From: Paracyclopina nana
Lineage: Eukaryota > Arthropoda > Copepoda > Cyclopoida > Cyclopettidae
Reading direction: 5' to 3'
Length of the DNA: 64,000 nt
NCBI GenBank assembly: GCA_019096065.1
Contig: JAGUCH010000002.1
Location: 15,450,501 to 15,514,500 of the forward strand
The notes under the pieces are model-generated. The model ran no database searches and was not told where the DNA came from. It saw nothing but the letters and a program-made list of their open reading frames with translations. A program made the translations under genes and the position numbers. Positions 17,508 through 27,442 of the stretch are shown one piece after another (the stretch's first letter is position 1; every line of letters begins with the position of its first letter).

Positions 17508-17950
17508 GGGTGACCAGATGTGGCTATTTATAGCCAAAGTGGCTATTTTTTACCCATGTGTGGCTACGGAAATTTAGGCCAAATAGCCATAGCCATTCGT
17601 GGCTATTTTTGTAAAGTCCGAAAATTTGATATTTTTACTTAATAAACGCTTGAAAATCATCAAAAAAGCAGGGCAAAAAATGAAATTTGGAAAATTGGCC
17701 AACTTATTTTTCTGATCTTTTGCCACCAATATATGAAGAAAATCATTATTAAATCCTTGATTTCATCCACAGCAATCCCAAAACTTGGGAAAAAATTTCA
17801 GAATAACAAATATTATCTTGAAAAATCCTAGAAATGTGGCTATTTTTCACCAATTTGTGGCTATTATGAGCAATTTTTCTGAGATAGCCAAACGTGGCTA
17901 TTTTAAGTGAAAATCTGGCTACAACCCGATCTAATTTTCTGGTCACCCTG
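17508..17950. mobile_element. hAT-like MITE, copy 2
   Basis: 443-bp element bounded by perfect 13-bp inverted repeats CAGGGTGACCAGA / TCTGGTCACCCTG. The interior repeats GTGGCTATTTTT in both orientations, as in the copy at 12208-12608. No ORF. Target duplication unclear. Confidence 0.8.
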
Positions 17951-18428
17951 CGCTGTTTGCGGTTCCCAAAAGCAATATCTTAAGCGAAAAGATTCCGTCG
18001 CCTGACTTAAGGCCGCTAGCCTGACTCGTGTAAATGTGATATTACGTCAGCTAGCATCGTAGCTTCAAGATTGTAGCCTCAGCTCATGAAATCGCCTTCG
18101 GTGTTTGAACCTGATCGCAGCTTTTTAGAATTGTGAAAGCAGGCTATTTGGCTCAACTGGATAAAAATGGTCCTACTAGTCTTTGAAGAAAATCAACCTT
18201 TTCGCACTTCAGAGGAGCTTTTTCTTTAACTGTGAGTAGTATTCGGGCAATTCCGCTATTTTAAAGAAAAATTCATTTTGCGCTCTTTAGATATCAACCC
18301 GTCATACGTTCACCGTATTTAATCAAGATTTTTATTTGTCAAGGTCTAGAGGAGCTCCAATTTTCCTACGGTCGACAAACGCTTGGTGTCAGTACTACGA
18401 CAATTTCGTAAGTTCATTTATCATTCGA

Positions 18429-18598
18429 ATGGCAGAGAAAGTTTCAAACGTAAGTCGATCGCAGCACTCATGTAGCTTATTAAGGGTTCGCTAAACTCAT
18501 AATGGTTATCTCATTATTACAGGCTTGCTTGACCCGAGGCCTAAACATGGGACTTGGGAAGGTCAAGGAGAAAAAGGCGGACTCCAGTGGCCAAGATG
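18429..18598 (+). CDS. Predicted 5' coding exons of the ZNFX1-PARP gene
   Basis: Two short exons: 18429-18449 (ATG, then GTAAGT donor) and 18523-18598 (after TTATTACAG, ending at a GTGAGT donor). They form one open frame rich in Lys/Asp/Ser and end in phase 1. The main helicase exon at 48987 needs exactly one upstream base, so joining completes a Gly codon and an uninterrupted frame. No closer exon with an ATG is evident. The link crosses 30.4 kb and is an inference. An alternative start is the ATG at 18547. RNA evidence would settle it. Confidence 0.55.
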
Positions 18599-18894
18599 GT
18601 GAGTTCCCTTTGATTAGCTGCAATCTTTGAATAGCACACTCTCATTGCAATGAATAGCACACTCTCATTGCAGATTAGTATTTTATCCCAGCGCCTTAGA
18701 GTTACTCCGCCAGTATGGCAACTCTAAGCGGAAATATCGGAATTTTATCTATTTATATATTTGTTAGACAGCAGCATCATAACAAAGACACTCCATCTAC
18801 CGAGTTTTTTGAAGAAACACTTGTGAGCCGGGTTCAAAATCACATTTTGTATGCATTAGTCTAGCCACTTTATTTAGGGCAAATAGCTATAGTA

Positions 18895-19668
18895 CACATC
18901 AACCTGAGGGCTACTGTAACCCAGAAAAAATTGCCCACCCAAAATATGTACATATTCTGAAAGCTAATGCTCTGGGGGTTCATTTGGTAGTAATTTTAAA
19001 ATCCTGGCCTAGCGCTTCCCATAACATAAAAGGAGATGTCTCAAAATCGGGATTTGGCGCGCGGGATTTCTCCGCGTGTACATAAGGTCAGTAGCGAGGC
19101 TGCAGCAGCAGCTCGCTTAACTTCGCTTCTGTCCTCTTATGCATATGTGGAGAAATCCCGCGCGCCAAATGCCGATTGTGAGACATCCCCTTTAAAAAAA
19201 CTTCTTGCGCCAAAAGCATTGACTTGGTCGAATTTTTCCTGTTAAAATACCCCCACTAAAATGGCAAGATCTATCTTTCTTTACTTCATAAGAAAATCGC
19301 TAGGATGCCCTGGAATCGAGATATATTGGTCAGATCGGCCGCTGATGAAGAGATATTGAATTCATGCCATTTGACAATAAAGAGAACTGCCACCGCTATA
19401 TCTCGATTCCAGGGCATCCTAGCAATTTTCTTATGAAATGAAGAAACATAGATCGTGCAATTTTAGTGGGGGTAATTTAAGACGTAAAATCTGACTTAGT
19501 CCATACTTTCGGCGCTAGAAGTTTTTTAAAATTTTATGTTATGGGAAGCGCTAGGCCAGGATTTTAAAATTACCGCCAAACAAACCCCCATAGCATAAGC
19601 TTTCAGAATATGTATATATTTTGGGTGGGCAATTTTTTCTGGGTTACAGTAGCCCTCAGGTTGATGTG
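18895..19668. mobile_element. Nested-palindrome MITE
   Basis: 774-bp element with outer inverted repeats of about 170 bp (CACATCAACCTGAGGGCTAC at the left, its complement at the right). Inside lie two further independent inverted repeats: about 19036-19074 versus 19148-19187 (containing TTTGGCGCGCGGGA) and about 19250-19324 versus 19398-19472 (ATAAGAAAATCGCTAGGATG type). No ORF of note. The structure could fold into a three-hairpin cruciform. Confidence 0.8.
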
Positions 19669-20534
19669 AGTAAAGGGTTACTTTGTTCTTACAAATGCAT
19701 AGCTTCAGGACTCTAACGTCTTGATGTTTTAAGTTTTTTTGGGTATAACAGATTTAAAACCATTTTATTTTACCGTCATAAAGTAATCCTTTACAAAAAT
19801 TGATAACTCTTATGTGCTTGGGTCTTTATTTCGAATTACTTTACGAGTCGCAAAAACGCGCTAACTCAGTTTTTTTGCTCGAGTAGTGTCAGCTGAAAAT
19901 CACAAATGTTGCCCATAAAGGCCGCTGGGATCGCCCTACATCAATGTTATTGTTATGATACTTATGTGATGTCCAGTGCCGTAAATAAAGAGGGTTTCGT
20001 GAAAAGCTTACTCAGCTTTTGCTGAATATAAGGTTTTGCCGAAATATCAGTGCATTGCTGCCATTAGGTGTTTGGCCGGCCTGTGCTAGGAGGCAAGCTG
20101 CCAAGTACACTAGAAATTGCCAAAAACAAGCCCTTTAGCTGAAACTATGTTGCTATTTTTGACTGGGGATTGCATTTTTTCACTAATGCCTTCCTACAAC
20201 TACCTTCCATGCAGTGAAAAAGTCTAGAAATTATAAATAAAATCATTGCTGGTTTTCATCCCACCCTCACCAATTCCTCACCCCCCTCTCAATTGCTTCA
20301 GTGTGACATGAGTCTCAAACAAAGTTTCAAAATGTGCCAGGTCTAAGGCTTGATTTTTTACAGAAATTGAGCTTCCCTGCATTACTTAAAGTAGTATTTT
20401 ATTCTCTTTGTAATGACACCCTTTTAAGACATTTCTAACCTGTAATTTCTCTGTTTCAATCCAATTTTGCTAGAACTATTTGCAGAGAACCAAGACAGCT
20501 AGCCAGCATTCCATGCCATGCCAGTACAAAAACT

Positions 20535-20538
20535 GTAG
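20535..20538. repeat. Target-site duplication GTAG (left)
   Basis: The four bases GTAG directly before the left LTR are repeated directly after the right LTR at 43775-43778, as made by retroviral-type integrases. Confidence 0.85.
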
Positions 20539-21463
20539 TGGTGTGCGACGGTCACACCCTCTGAAGCCTAGGATGGTTAGCATCGGCTTCATGGTCGCGG
20601 TACCGTTCGCAGCCTCCGGGTGCTGGCCGGATGTCTACCCGCCTTGGACCCAAAGCCGCAGCCTCGGTGCTCCAACTCTGGCGAGATACATCACATGGCA
20701 AGCTTCAGTGCTGTAGACCTGTGATTGGGCCTCCTATCCAAGTCCTCAGTGGCCTTAACAGCCTCAGGTTAGGATGCATAACTGCCCAGGAAACCTCTAT
20801 ACAAGTTATGGTCGAACAAAATCCATCAAGGTTGTCTTATTCACTCGGCTTTTAACACCACACAAATTAATGGCAGCAAATACAAAGAAATAAGTACTGC
20901 AGTAAATATTCTTGTGGCCATCTTCTTCATGCCTCAGCACACTTTGGAGAACTTTGGTGGGACAATAGCAGGGCAGAGCTCACTCAATGGGCCATGTGCA
21001 CTTGGTCCATGTCTTGTTTCTCTGAAGTCCCCCCTCGAACTCCCCGAGTCTTCTCCTTCTTCTCCACTTCATGCATCGCAGCAAGTTCCATCAGCTTCCA
21101 TCTGCTTCTCTCCGTTATCATGCAGCTGCAGGTCCTCTCTATGTGGCAGCTAGCAACTCCTCCACACAATAGCTAGCAACTTCTCCACTCAAGGTCAGGT
21201 GAATTGCCATAGGTGAGGCTCAATGCATAGGTAGTAGCAGCAGCAGCAGCAACAATCAGAGAGTTGGAGGAGATGAAAAGGTGTTTTTAAGAAAGGAGGT
21301 TTTGTGATTTTGAGGTGGTGATGTAGCGGTGAATGGGCAACCTTCCGGACTTCTGGCGGCTCCACGGGCTCCACGGTTTCCACAGGTTCCACTGGAGGGG
21401 TCCAATCAAGTCCTATTCTGGTCGTAACGTGCACCAGAGACATGATGTACTTATTGCCCATCA
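20539..21463 (-). repeat. 3' LTR (element sense)
   Basis: 925 bp, TG...CA. Overlapping translated stretches covering most of it are identical to those of the 42850 copy. Contains (CAG)n-like AGCAGCAGCAGCAGCAAC near 21236. In sense orientation it follows the env-like stop by 103 bp. The preceding purine run (GGGCCGGGGAA) is a weak polypurine tract. Confidence 0.93.
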
Positions 21464-21566
21464 TTCCCCGGCCCTAACTTTTTCAGCTTTTGAAATAGTT
21501 TTAAGCTCTAAAAGTATAAAAAAGGTGTCATTGATCGCTTACATCACATTAATGTTGATACAGTTA

Positions 21567-23453
21567 TTATACTAACGTCGCGCCTCCCAGGCCACCCATT
21601 CGCACAGTAAGGCGCTGATTTTGATCAGCATCTTTCTTGCGATCTCCTCTATTGTAACGAAGCCGTGAGCGGGACGTATTAGGTCTCACATAGCCTCCAT
21701 CATCATAACATCGGCTGCATACTCGCCGCCTTTTCCAAATCAGTATGCCCATACACGTGAATCCTAGTGCTGCAGACAATAGGCTCACCGTCAGGATTAT
21801 TTCCCAATTATTGAATAAACCTCCAAGTTCATCTTCAGGGAATTTTGTAAAGAACTTCACCATATCACTTTCCCAAGGAGAGTCCTCGTATCCAGTACTT
21901 TGAGTTCCAAGGGAAACCTTACAATTGCTAAGGATCTGATAGGATCCTGGTTCCAATACCATCGAGTTCTTGAAGTCATTTAAACAAGTCCTATTAATCA
22001 TTGCACTTGAGACCAAATTTAAGAACCCTTTATAATTTGCACATCCCACATCAGTGAGCGTGTTAGTTTTAAGTGGCTCTAATTCACAGGCGTCAAAAGG
22101 GTCACCCAGAGCTAGCCCTAAAAGTACTTTAGCACAGTGTTGGACCCCTTCTGTCAAGTCAAAGTCCTTGTTTTCACACACAGTTAAATTATGGTCATGA
22201 ACGAAGCAATCACTATAGATGGGTATTTCTCGAGACACAAACACTAGATCATTTCGGCGGGTCAAATACCTATCATGCAGTAAGAATCCGTTTTTGCTTC
22301 GTGACACAATATGATATGTGACCTCAGGGGTAGGGTCCATTTCTTTATACCCAACTATTCCCTGAGTGACAAAGTCTCCACTCTGCTCAGTGTTCGCCAA
22401 AGGTTCATAAACATTAGTAATAGTGGCCGCATTTCTGTCACTATTATGCGCCAGAGTTGGTATGCTGAACCGTGTGCCTGCCTGTCCAAAATTTCTGGCA
22501 AATTGCACAACTGTGTCAGCATATGACAATACTTGCTGCAGATCATTTGGTATTAATCCAGACTTCAAAAAGACCTTGCTAAAACCTTTCAATAGTCGAA
22601 AGGCCAAAGAAACTTTCGGTGGTACTCTCAGTGGAGTGGTATTTGCTATCATGCCATCGGTGAATTTTGTCGATTTACCTGATTCTGCTAGGGCCATCAC
22701 GGCGTTGTAGGCTTTTTCAAGGAAGCTTTTCCTCCCAGACAATTCAGATTTGACAAAGTCCTTATGGGTGATGACAAAGTCATTTTGGACACATATTGTT
22801 GCCTTCCCATCACTGTGTGGTGCATGGGCTTTAACTGACGTCATGGTCCTCGGCCCTTGTCCCACAGTGAAATACCCCGTGATACACGGGTAACCTGCAA
22901 TTATCTCATCATCCGGTTTTTTCTCATACCCCACTTGAGGAAATGTGGTTTTCCCATCCAAGGACATAGGTACCTCATTGACGATCCGAAACTTTACACA
23001 TAAAGTTACCTTAGTGGCAAGAGGGCTTTCCTTTGCCGTATAACGTAATAGTTCTAGAAAAACGTCCATGTCTTCATAAGTTTTAGGGGCAAATGGTACA
23101 AACCCTTGACGTTTGGAACAAGCTTTGTCGATGGTGTTAGGGGTACTCTCTTCGCCAACTGCCAACATATTCCCAATATGGACCAAGTCCTCCTTGTCCT
23201 TGACTTCTTTTACCACGGTGTCAATATTATTCAGGACGCCAATTGTTGATTGCAAAAGGCCACTGTAATCCTTCGTATCTAACACCATAGCCTTTTTCAC
23301 CATTCTAGGATGATGGACCACTCTAACTGGAACTAGGGCATGTCCGGAATGGCAAAGTGCCTCATCCAGTACGAACTGAGTGTTTGGGTAGTTGGACAGG
23401 CCCCAAGTGCCAGATCCCAAAAGGGTGAGTATGAAGACCAATTCAAACAACAT
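21567..23453 (-). CDS. Envelope-like type I membrane glycoprotein, 628 aa
   Basis: Putative env-like surface protein of the retroelement; family not recognised. It starts at a real ATG with a clear signal peptide (hydrophobic LVFILTLLGSGTWG, cleavage near residue 19). The ectodomain of about 530 residues has many cysteines and N-glycosylation sequons (NTT, NLT, NRT). One membrane helix lies near residues 548-573 (ILTVSLLSAALGFTCMGILIW), followed by KRRR and a tail of about 50 residues. I see no dibasic furin-type site followed by a fusion peptide, so a baculovirus-F-like origin is not supported; a class III or other glycoprotein is possible. It sits directly upstream of the 3' LTR, the usual env position. 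A GGTAAG lies just before the ATG; expression by splicing is likely but the acceptor is unknown. Confidence 0.75.
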   Translation of the reverse strand: MLFELVFILTLLGSGTWGLSNYPNTQFVLDEALCHSGHALVPVRVVHHPRMVKKAMVLDTKDYSGLLQSTIGVLNNIDTVVKEVKDKEDLVHIGNMLAVGEESTPNTIDKACSKRQGFVPFAPKTYEDMDVFLELLRYTAKESPLATKVTLCVKFRIVNEVPMSLDGKTTFPQVGYEKKPDDEIIAGYPCITGYFTVGQGPRTMTSVKAHAPHSDGKATICVQNDFVITHKDFVKSELSGRKSFLEKAYNAVMALAESGKSTKFTDGMIANTTPLRVPPKVSLAFRLLKGFSKVFLKSGLIPNDLQQVLSYADTVVQFARNFGQAGTRFSIPTLAHNSDRNAATITNVYEPLANTEQSGDFVTQGIVGYKEMDPTPEVTYHIVSRSKNGFLLHDRYLTRRNDLVFVSREIPIYSDCFVHDHNLTVCENKDFDLTEGVQHCAKVLLGLALGDPFDACELEPLKTNTLTDVGCANYKGFLNLVSSAMINRTCLNDFKNSMVLEPGSYQILSNCKVSLGTQSTGYEDSPWESDMVKFFTKFPEDELGGLFNNWEIILTVSLLSAALGFTCMGILIWKRRRVCSRCYDDGGYVRPNTSRSRLRYNRGDRKKDADQNQRLTVRMGGLGGATLV

Positions 23454-23690
23454 CTTACCAGCACAAATTCTGATCAGAAACTATATGGGCCCCAAGACTG
23501 CTAACTTTCCTTATAAACCCAGACAAGTGTGGGCACGCCACCTTACTATGTCTAGACACTCTTTGCTTTTTTCCATTGGTTTTTATTATCATAGCATGTC
23601 GACATGTATGGTGAAAAGTTAAGAGTATTGGCCCACAACCAAGTATTTTATCAATATGTACAATTCGATTCTGAAGGGTAATTTCATTTT

Positions 23691-25067
23691 TCAGAACTGC
23701 CCGACAAATCCATTAATCGCCTCAGTGAATACCTTGATGTCGCTGGGGGTCATTTCCTCCATTTTAGCTTGGAGGAGATAGTTCACACGTTCCTTATTCT
23801 TATCGACTTTGGAGCGCTTAGCGTGCAATATGTCTGGTCCATTCGTTCCTGCGCCAAAAGGGCGCCCGCGCGCTACATCGGCGTACAGTCTAGGTCCTCG
23901 CCTTGGTTTTTGTTGCCAAGACTTCTCCACAAATGCGGCTAGTTTTTGGGGCCTGGCCCCGGCTGTGTACCTCACGCATTGCGGGTACGTTCCAATGGCT
24001 CGATCAACAAACTGGGCTACCATGGTAGGCAGGAGTGCGGTCATATCGATCTTCACGTCCAATTTTCGTGGTGCTTGGGCCACACCATTGTTAAGGCAGG
24101 ACGGCGGTCCCACATACAGTTGCAAGTAAGGTGACGTCAAATCATGGAACATCCGCGGATCCCAAAATGATGAGTCCAATGTTGGCATGATCTGAATGCA
24201 GCCTCGCTTGGTATAATGTTTGGAGACTACTACAGGGAGTTGAGCTCCACCCTGTCCACGGATTCCATGAACATAATACCCAACAGCTGTTGGGCTCTGG
24301 ACGGCAGACCAACTCCTGACATTGGCCAACTTATGGACATTCTCGTCATATTCCATCTTGTCAGGCAAATTGTAGACTGGTAGATTGTCTAGCATCGGAA
24401 ATATAACAAGAAAATCGGGAATCTCCCCTCCTTTACTCACTGGCTCGATAATCAATTCAATGCAGTCAAAGTTTTTCACCTTCAATGGCCTACGAGGCTC
24501 GGTCCGTTCATAGGGTTCTCCATTTATCCTAATCGTTAGGTCAAAAGGCACCTCCTTTCCAACAGTCATGACCTCTTTCGTAGCTATCTTCAACAGGCTT
24601 GCATCATAATGCTGCTGTATAGTAGCTCTGGTCCGGCTCGCCTCCCTCGCATAGGCCTGTAGACCCTCCATGTGGGGAGGCCTGATCAAATCCTCAAATG
24701 GCAATGGGTACCCCAAACTGGAGGATACCCTTTCCAATGGGACCTCGAGGGGTTCCTCTTGGTCCTGGTGCCTAGTCGTCTGATTCTGGGCTTGGTTCTC
24801 AATATTGGCAGCAGGCATGTTGCGATCCATAACTGGCTCATCATCCTTTAGGAGCTCACTAACCTCTTGTTCGTTGAACTCTCCAGTCTTATCAGTCTCC
24901 ATCATAGAGACCAATGCAGATTCTCCTTCCATGGATTCGGTGATCAGAGACATCCTTAGATTATCGAGGCTATTCAAGCTATCGCTCATTTCCAGACTGT
25001 TGCTGTAAGGCCGTAACCTGCCCTTTTTATACGCATCTTTACAGGTATGCCCCACACTCTCGGGCAT
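23691..25067 (-). CDS. Retroelement ORF of unknown function, 458 aa
   Basis: Intact ORF from a real ATG. The N-terminal 140 residues are acidic and Ser/Glu/Gln-rich and probably disordered. Residues about 170-360 look like a compact beta-rich domain with aromatic and proline-rich turns (VPFDLTIRINGEPYERTEPR, PYLQLYVGPPSC, LDVKIDM). The C-terminus is basic (KPRRGPRLYADVARGRPFG). No signal peptide or membrane helix. It lies between the antisense gene block and the env-like gene, in the same direction as env. A structural or matrix-like role is conceivable for an extra virion protein, but nothing in the sequence proves it and I recognise no family. Confidence 0.65.
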   Translation of the reverse strand: MPESVGHTCKDAYKKGRLRPYSNSLEMSDSLNSLDNLRMSLITESMEGESALVSMMETDKTGEFNEQEVSELLKDDEPVMDRNMPAANIENQAQNQTTRHQDQEEPLEVPLERVSSSLGYPLPFEDLIRPPHMEGLQAYAREASRTRATIQQHYDASLLKIATKEVMTVGKEVPFDLTIRINGEPYERTEPRRPLKVKNFDCIELIIEPVSKGGEIPDFLVIFPMLDNLPVYNLPDKMEYDENVHKLANVRSWSAVQSPTAVGYYVHGIRGQGGAQLPVVVSKHYTKRGCIQIMPTLDSSFWDPRMFHDLTSPYLQLYVGPPSCLNNGVAQAPRKLDVKIDMTALLPTMVAQFVDRAIGTYPQCVRYTAGARPQKLAAFVEKSWQQKPRRGPRLYADVARGRPFGAGTNGPDILHAKRSKVDKNKERVNYLLQAKMEEMTPSDIKVFTEAINGFVGQF

Positions 25068-25353
25068 TTAAATGCGTGGGTTGTCCCTTTTAAAAAACCC
25101 AAGGTCATTTTTTGTCTAGGTAAAAAAGAACAGGGTAACAGGACTTATACCACTTCCTTATAAGATGGGCGCGTGCGCGCACGCTCATCGTCGAGTTGCA
25201 CGGACATTTTTGACTTCCTAGGTCGAGAAACGTAGCGAGGGTGCAACAGGCAGTTGCAACTCTCAGCTTTCACTTAATGTTGATCATTCTCCCATCGGAC
25301 TTCGTCCAAGCTGGTCACTTTTCTAGAGATATTCCAATCCCAATCAACTCGCG
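25068..25353. promoter_or_regulatory. Divergent promoter region inside the retroelement
   Basis: 286 bp between the start codons of the 458-aa ORF (-) and antisense gene A (+). It holds a TTATAAGA box at about 25158 and a perfect 14-bp CG-rich palindrome GCGTGCGCGCACGC at 25171-25184, the only such CG cluster nearby. The head-to-head layout suggests shared control, but promoter activity is inferred. Confidence 0.4.
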
Positions 25354-26405
25354 ATGGTCATTTTAGCCTGGGTTTCTCTAACTCCAGAGGGCAGCTCTAC
25401 AGAGGCTCCCACTGAGGCTCCAATCCAGCCATCAACGGTGGATCCTGCGCTAGTGGATTCTCAAACCACGGGCCCAGTAGGTCCTACTGTTGCTATTCCT
25501 GAGAGTGGCATTTCTGAAGCCAAGGGTGGACCTGGATTTGGCCCAGCTCCTGTCGACCCCTTTGAAGTGGAGGTGTTTGACCCCCGAGATTTAATGCCAG
25601 CGGTACCAAATGGTTATCGTCCCATTGCCCCTCAGAGGGACTGGATCGAGGAAATTTTCAATTACCACCGATACGGTGTAATGGGATGGATCGGTCTTGG
25701 AGCGTCCATTGGGATGGCTTTGGTAAGTTCAACCTTATAGCTAGTTTTGCAACTATGGCCAAACTTTTATTTACCACCTTCTTTCTTACAGATTTTGCTT
25801 GGCATGTTGGTGTACTTCTGCGTGTGGACGTCACGATGGTGCCGAAGGTTCGTGGCCACGTTTCGAGCTATTCGTACGGAGTCATCGACTGCAAGTGGAG
25901 CCATGCAAATGCTTCCAACAAAGGCCCCATCAGAGCATGCAGCGGTATTTCACTGCTGTACCCCAGAGGTCCGAGCTTTGCCACCAGCCCCGATTATGCG
26001 TGACCCTGACGTCCATTCGCTCCAAATGGCAATGGCTGCCATGGACCCCTATGGAACACTACGCCGGAATCCCAGCATCATGTCCGGGCTGGCCCACATC
26101 TATGACGTCCCTAATCCCAAGGGCTGGGTAAGGACCTATCAATTTATGAACTGTAAACAGGTTGCTCATGTACTCTTTTTCATGCACCTTTTCAGGTACC
26201 TGTTACTGAAGGGTGCGGACCGCGGACTTTGAAGAGACGATCTCGCCGGGCTCGAGCCCGAGATAACCGTCGCTTGGATTCGGTAGCGGGGTCCATTCCG
26301 GACAAAGAAGAAGTCAATGAGGCTGAACCTCTCTCCATCGAAGATGAGGACCAGGATTCAGCTGGATCAAAGGCTTCCCAAGACGTCAACAGCGATGCCA
26401 ACTAA
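25354..26405 (+). CDS. Antisense spliced gene A: single-pass membrane protein
   Basis: Lies on the strand opposite to gag-pol inside the retroelement. Exons 25354-25722, 25792-26127 and 26196-26405, with introns GTAAGT...TTACAG and GTAAGG...TTTCAG, both phase 0, giving 304 aa. The N-terminal 100 residues are Pro/Thr/Glu-rich (STEAPTEAP) and end in an RDWIEEIF segment. One strong membrane helix spans about residues 110-135 and crosses the first exon junction, which argues for real splicing. It is followed by a basic patch (WCRRFVATFRAIR), a proline-rich middle, an Arg-rich run (KRRSRRARARDNRR) and an acidic tail. A poly(A) signal is at 26726. Function unknown; family not recognised. Codon structure is clean with no internal stop. 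Confidence 0.68.
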
Positions 26406-26725
26406 GGATCGCCACAAACTTATTGCAAGACGAAGAACACTCTCTTTTGCACGTATTTAGGCGCGTTTTCTGTAACTTTTCGCACCTTGTTCTTCTTATC
26501 GCGTGCAAATTCTCACTTTATAACTAGCATTTCCCGCAGTCTTTGCGGGCTTTTCCACTTTTTCGAGACCTCACAAACTTTTCGAGGCCTCGCAGACTTT
26601 TCGAGGCTTCCAAGTCTTTTTTAAAGCCGGCTTCTTGCACTTGCACTCGTCTTGTTTTTATTTTGATCTCAAAGCTTCCAATATACTCGAGTATATACTA
26701 TAGTACTTGTATTCTATATATATGT

Positions 26726-26731
26726 AATAAA
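26726..26731 (+). promoter_or_regulatory. Poly(A) signal for antisense gene A
   Basis: AATAAA on the plus strand 321 bp after the gene A stop, supporting transcription against the retroelement. Confidence 0.4.
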
Positions 26732-26906
26732 GAATTCGAATTCAAGTGGGGTAGCAGGTATTAGCGAGGCCGTTACCTTCATCTAACAGCGCTCCCAGAC
26801 TTCACGTAGAGGCGCGTATTAAAAAGAGGCCTTTTTACACGAAATTTGGCCGATTTCGGACCGGATTCATCTGGTAGCGCGCCTTGTTTACTAAAAAGTT
26901 CAAAAC

Positions 26907-27442
26907 ATGGCGGGCTTCCTTCACGGTTTGTTCGTAAGTTTTTATTTCGAATCGAATCCGTTGAATCCTTTCATAAAACTGTATCTTTTCATTGGGAATG
27001 TAGAATCCTTCAACCACAACGGTGGCACCGGCCACCGAGGCTCCCGTAGGGGCGCCCCCCGCGGCCGAGTCCGCGGCGGGGTGGCCCCAGCCACCTGCGG
27101 CCCCGCCCGCAGCCCCTTTGGGCAACGAGGAGGCGTGCCCTCCCTGCCCCGTTCAGGGCTTCGTAAGTGCACTTATTCGTTATCTATTTGGTCAAAGCTC
27201 GACTTTTTCTCGTATTACAGGCCGAAGAGATCCTCTAGGGCGTGGCCCTGAACGTGGCAGGGGCGGCCACCTACTATTTGGTGGCCTTGCCCGCCCTCGC
27301 CTGGGTCCACCGGACCAGGCCCAGGGGCCTGTATCGGCTCGTCAGCCGGGTGTGGGACGAGCCCACGGATCTGCCCAGGGTCTCGGCCTGGGTCCTCCAC
27401 CTGTTTGTGGGGGAGGAGGACCCCCTCGAAGGAGTCGTCTAG
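26907..27442 (+). CDS. Antisense gene B: GC-rich diverged paralogue of gene A, with in-frame UAG
   Basis: Putative exons 26907-26933, 27004-27162 and 27221-27442 (introns GTAAGT...TGTAG and GTAAGT...TTACAG). Layout parallels gene A: a Thr/Pro/Ala-rich N-terminus (VAPATEAPV against STEAPTEAP), an EEI(L/F) segment, then a hydrophobic helix (VALNVAGAATYYLVALPALAW) and a basic stretch. The frame is interrupted by TAG at 27236-27238 between EEIL and the helix. Open reading resumes and runs to TAG at 27440. Another donor/acceptor pair (27441 to about 27503) and an AATAAA at 27607 follow. G+C is far above the neighbours. It may be a pseudogene, a readthrough gene, or two ORFs. Homology to gene A rests on layout and short motifs only. 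Confidence 0.4.

Noticed and set aside
20631-21169. Short ORFs inside the LTRs (repeated near 42942-43480)
   Set aside because: Present in both LTRs simply because the LTRs are identical; no start context or domain.
26835-27125. Minus-strand ORF with a helical EKIQFYERIQRIRFE stretch
   Set aside because: No ATG start; it overlaps gene B, where plus-strand splice signals are better. GC-rich DNA gives long antisense frames. Kept only as an alternative reading.
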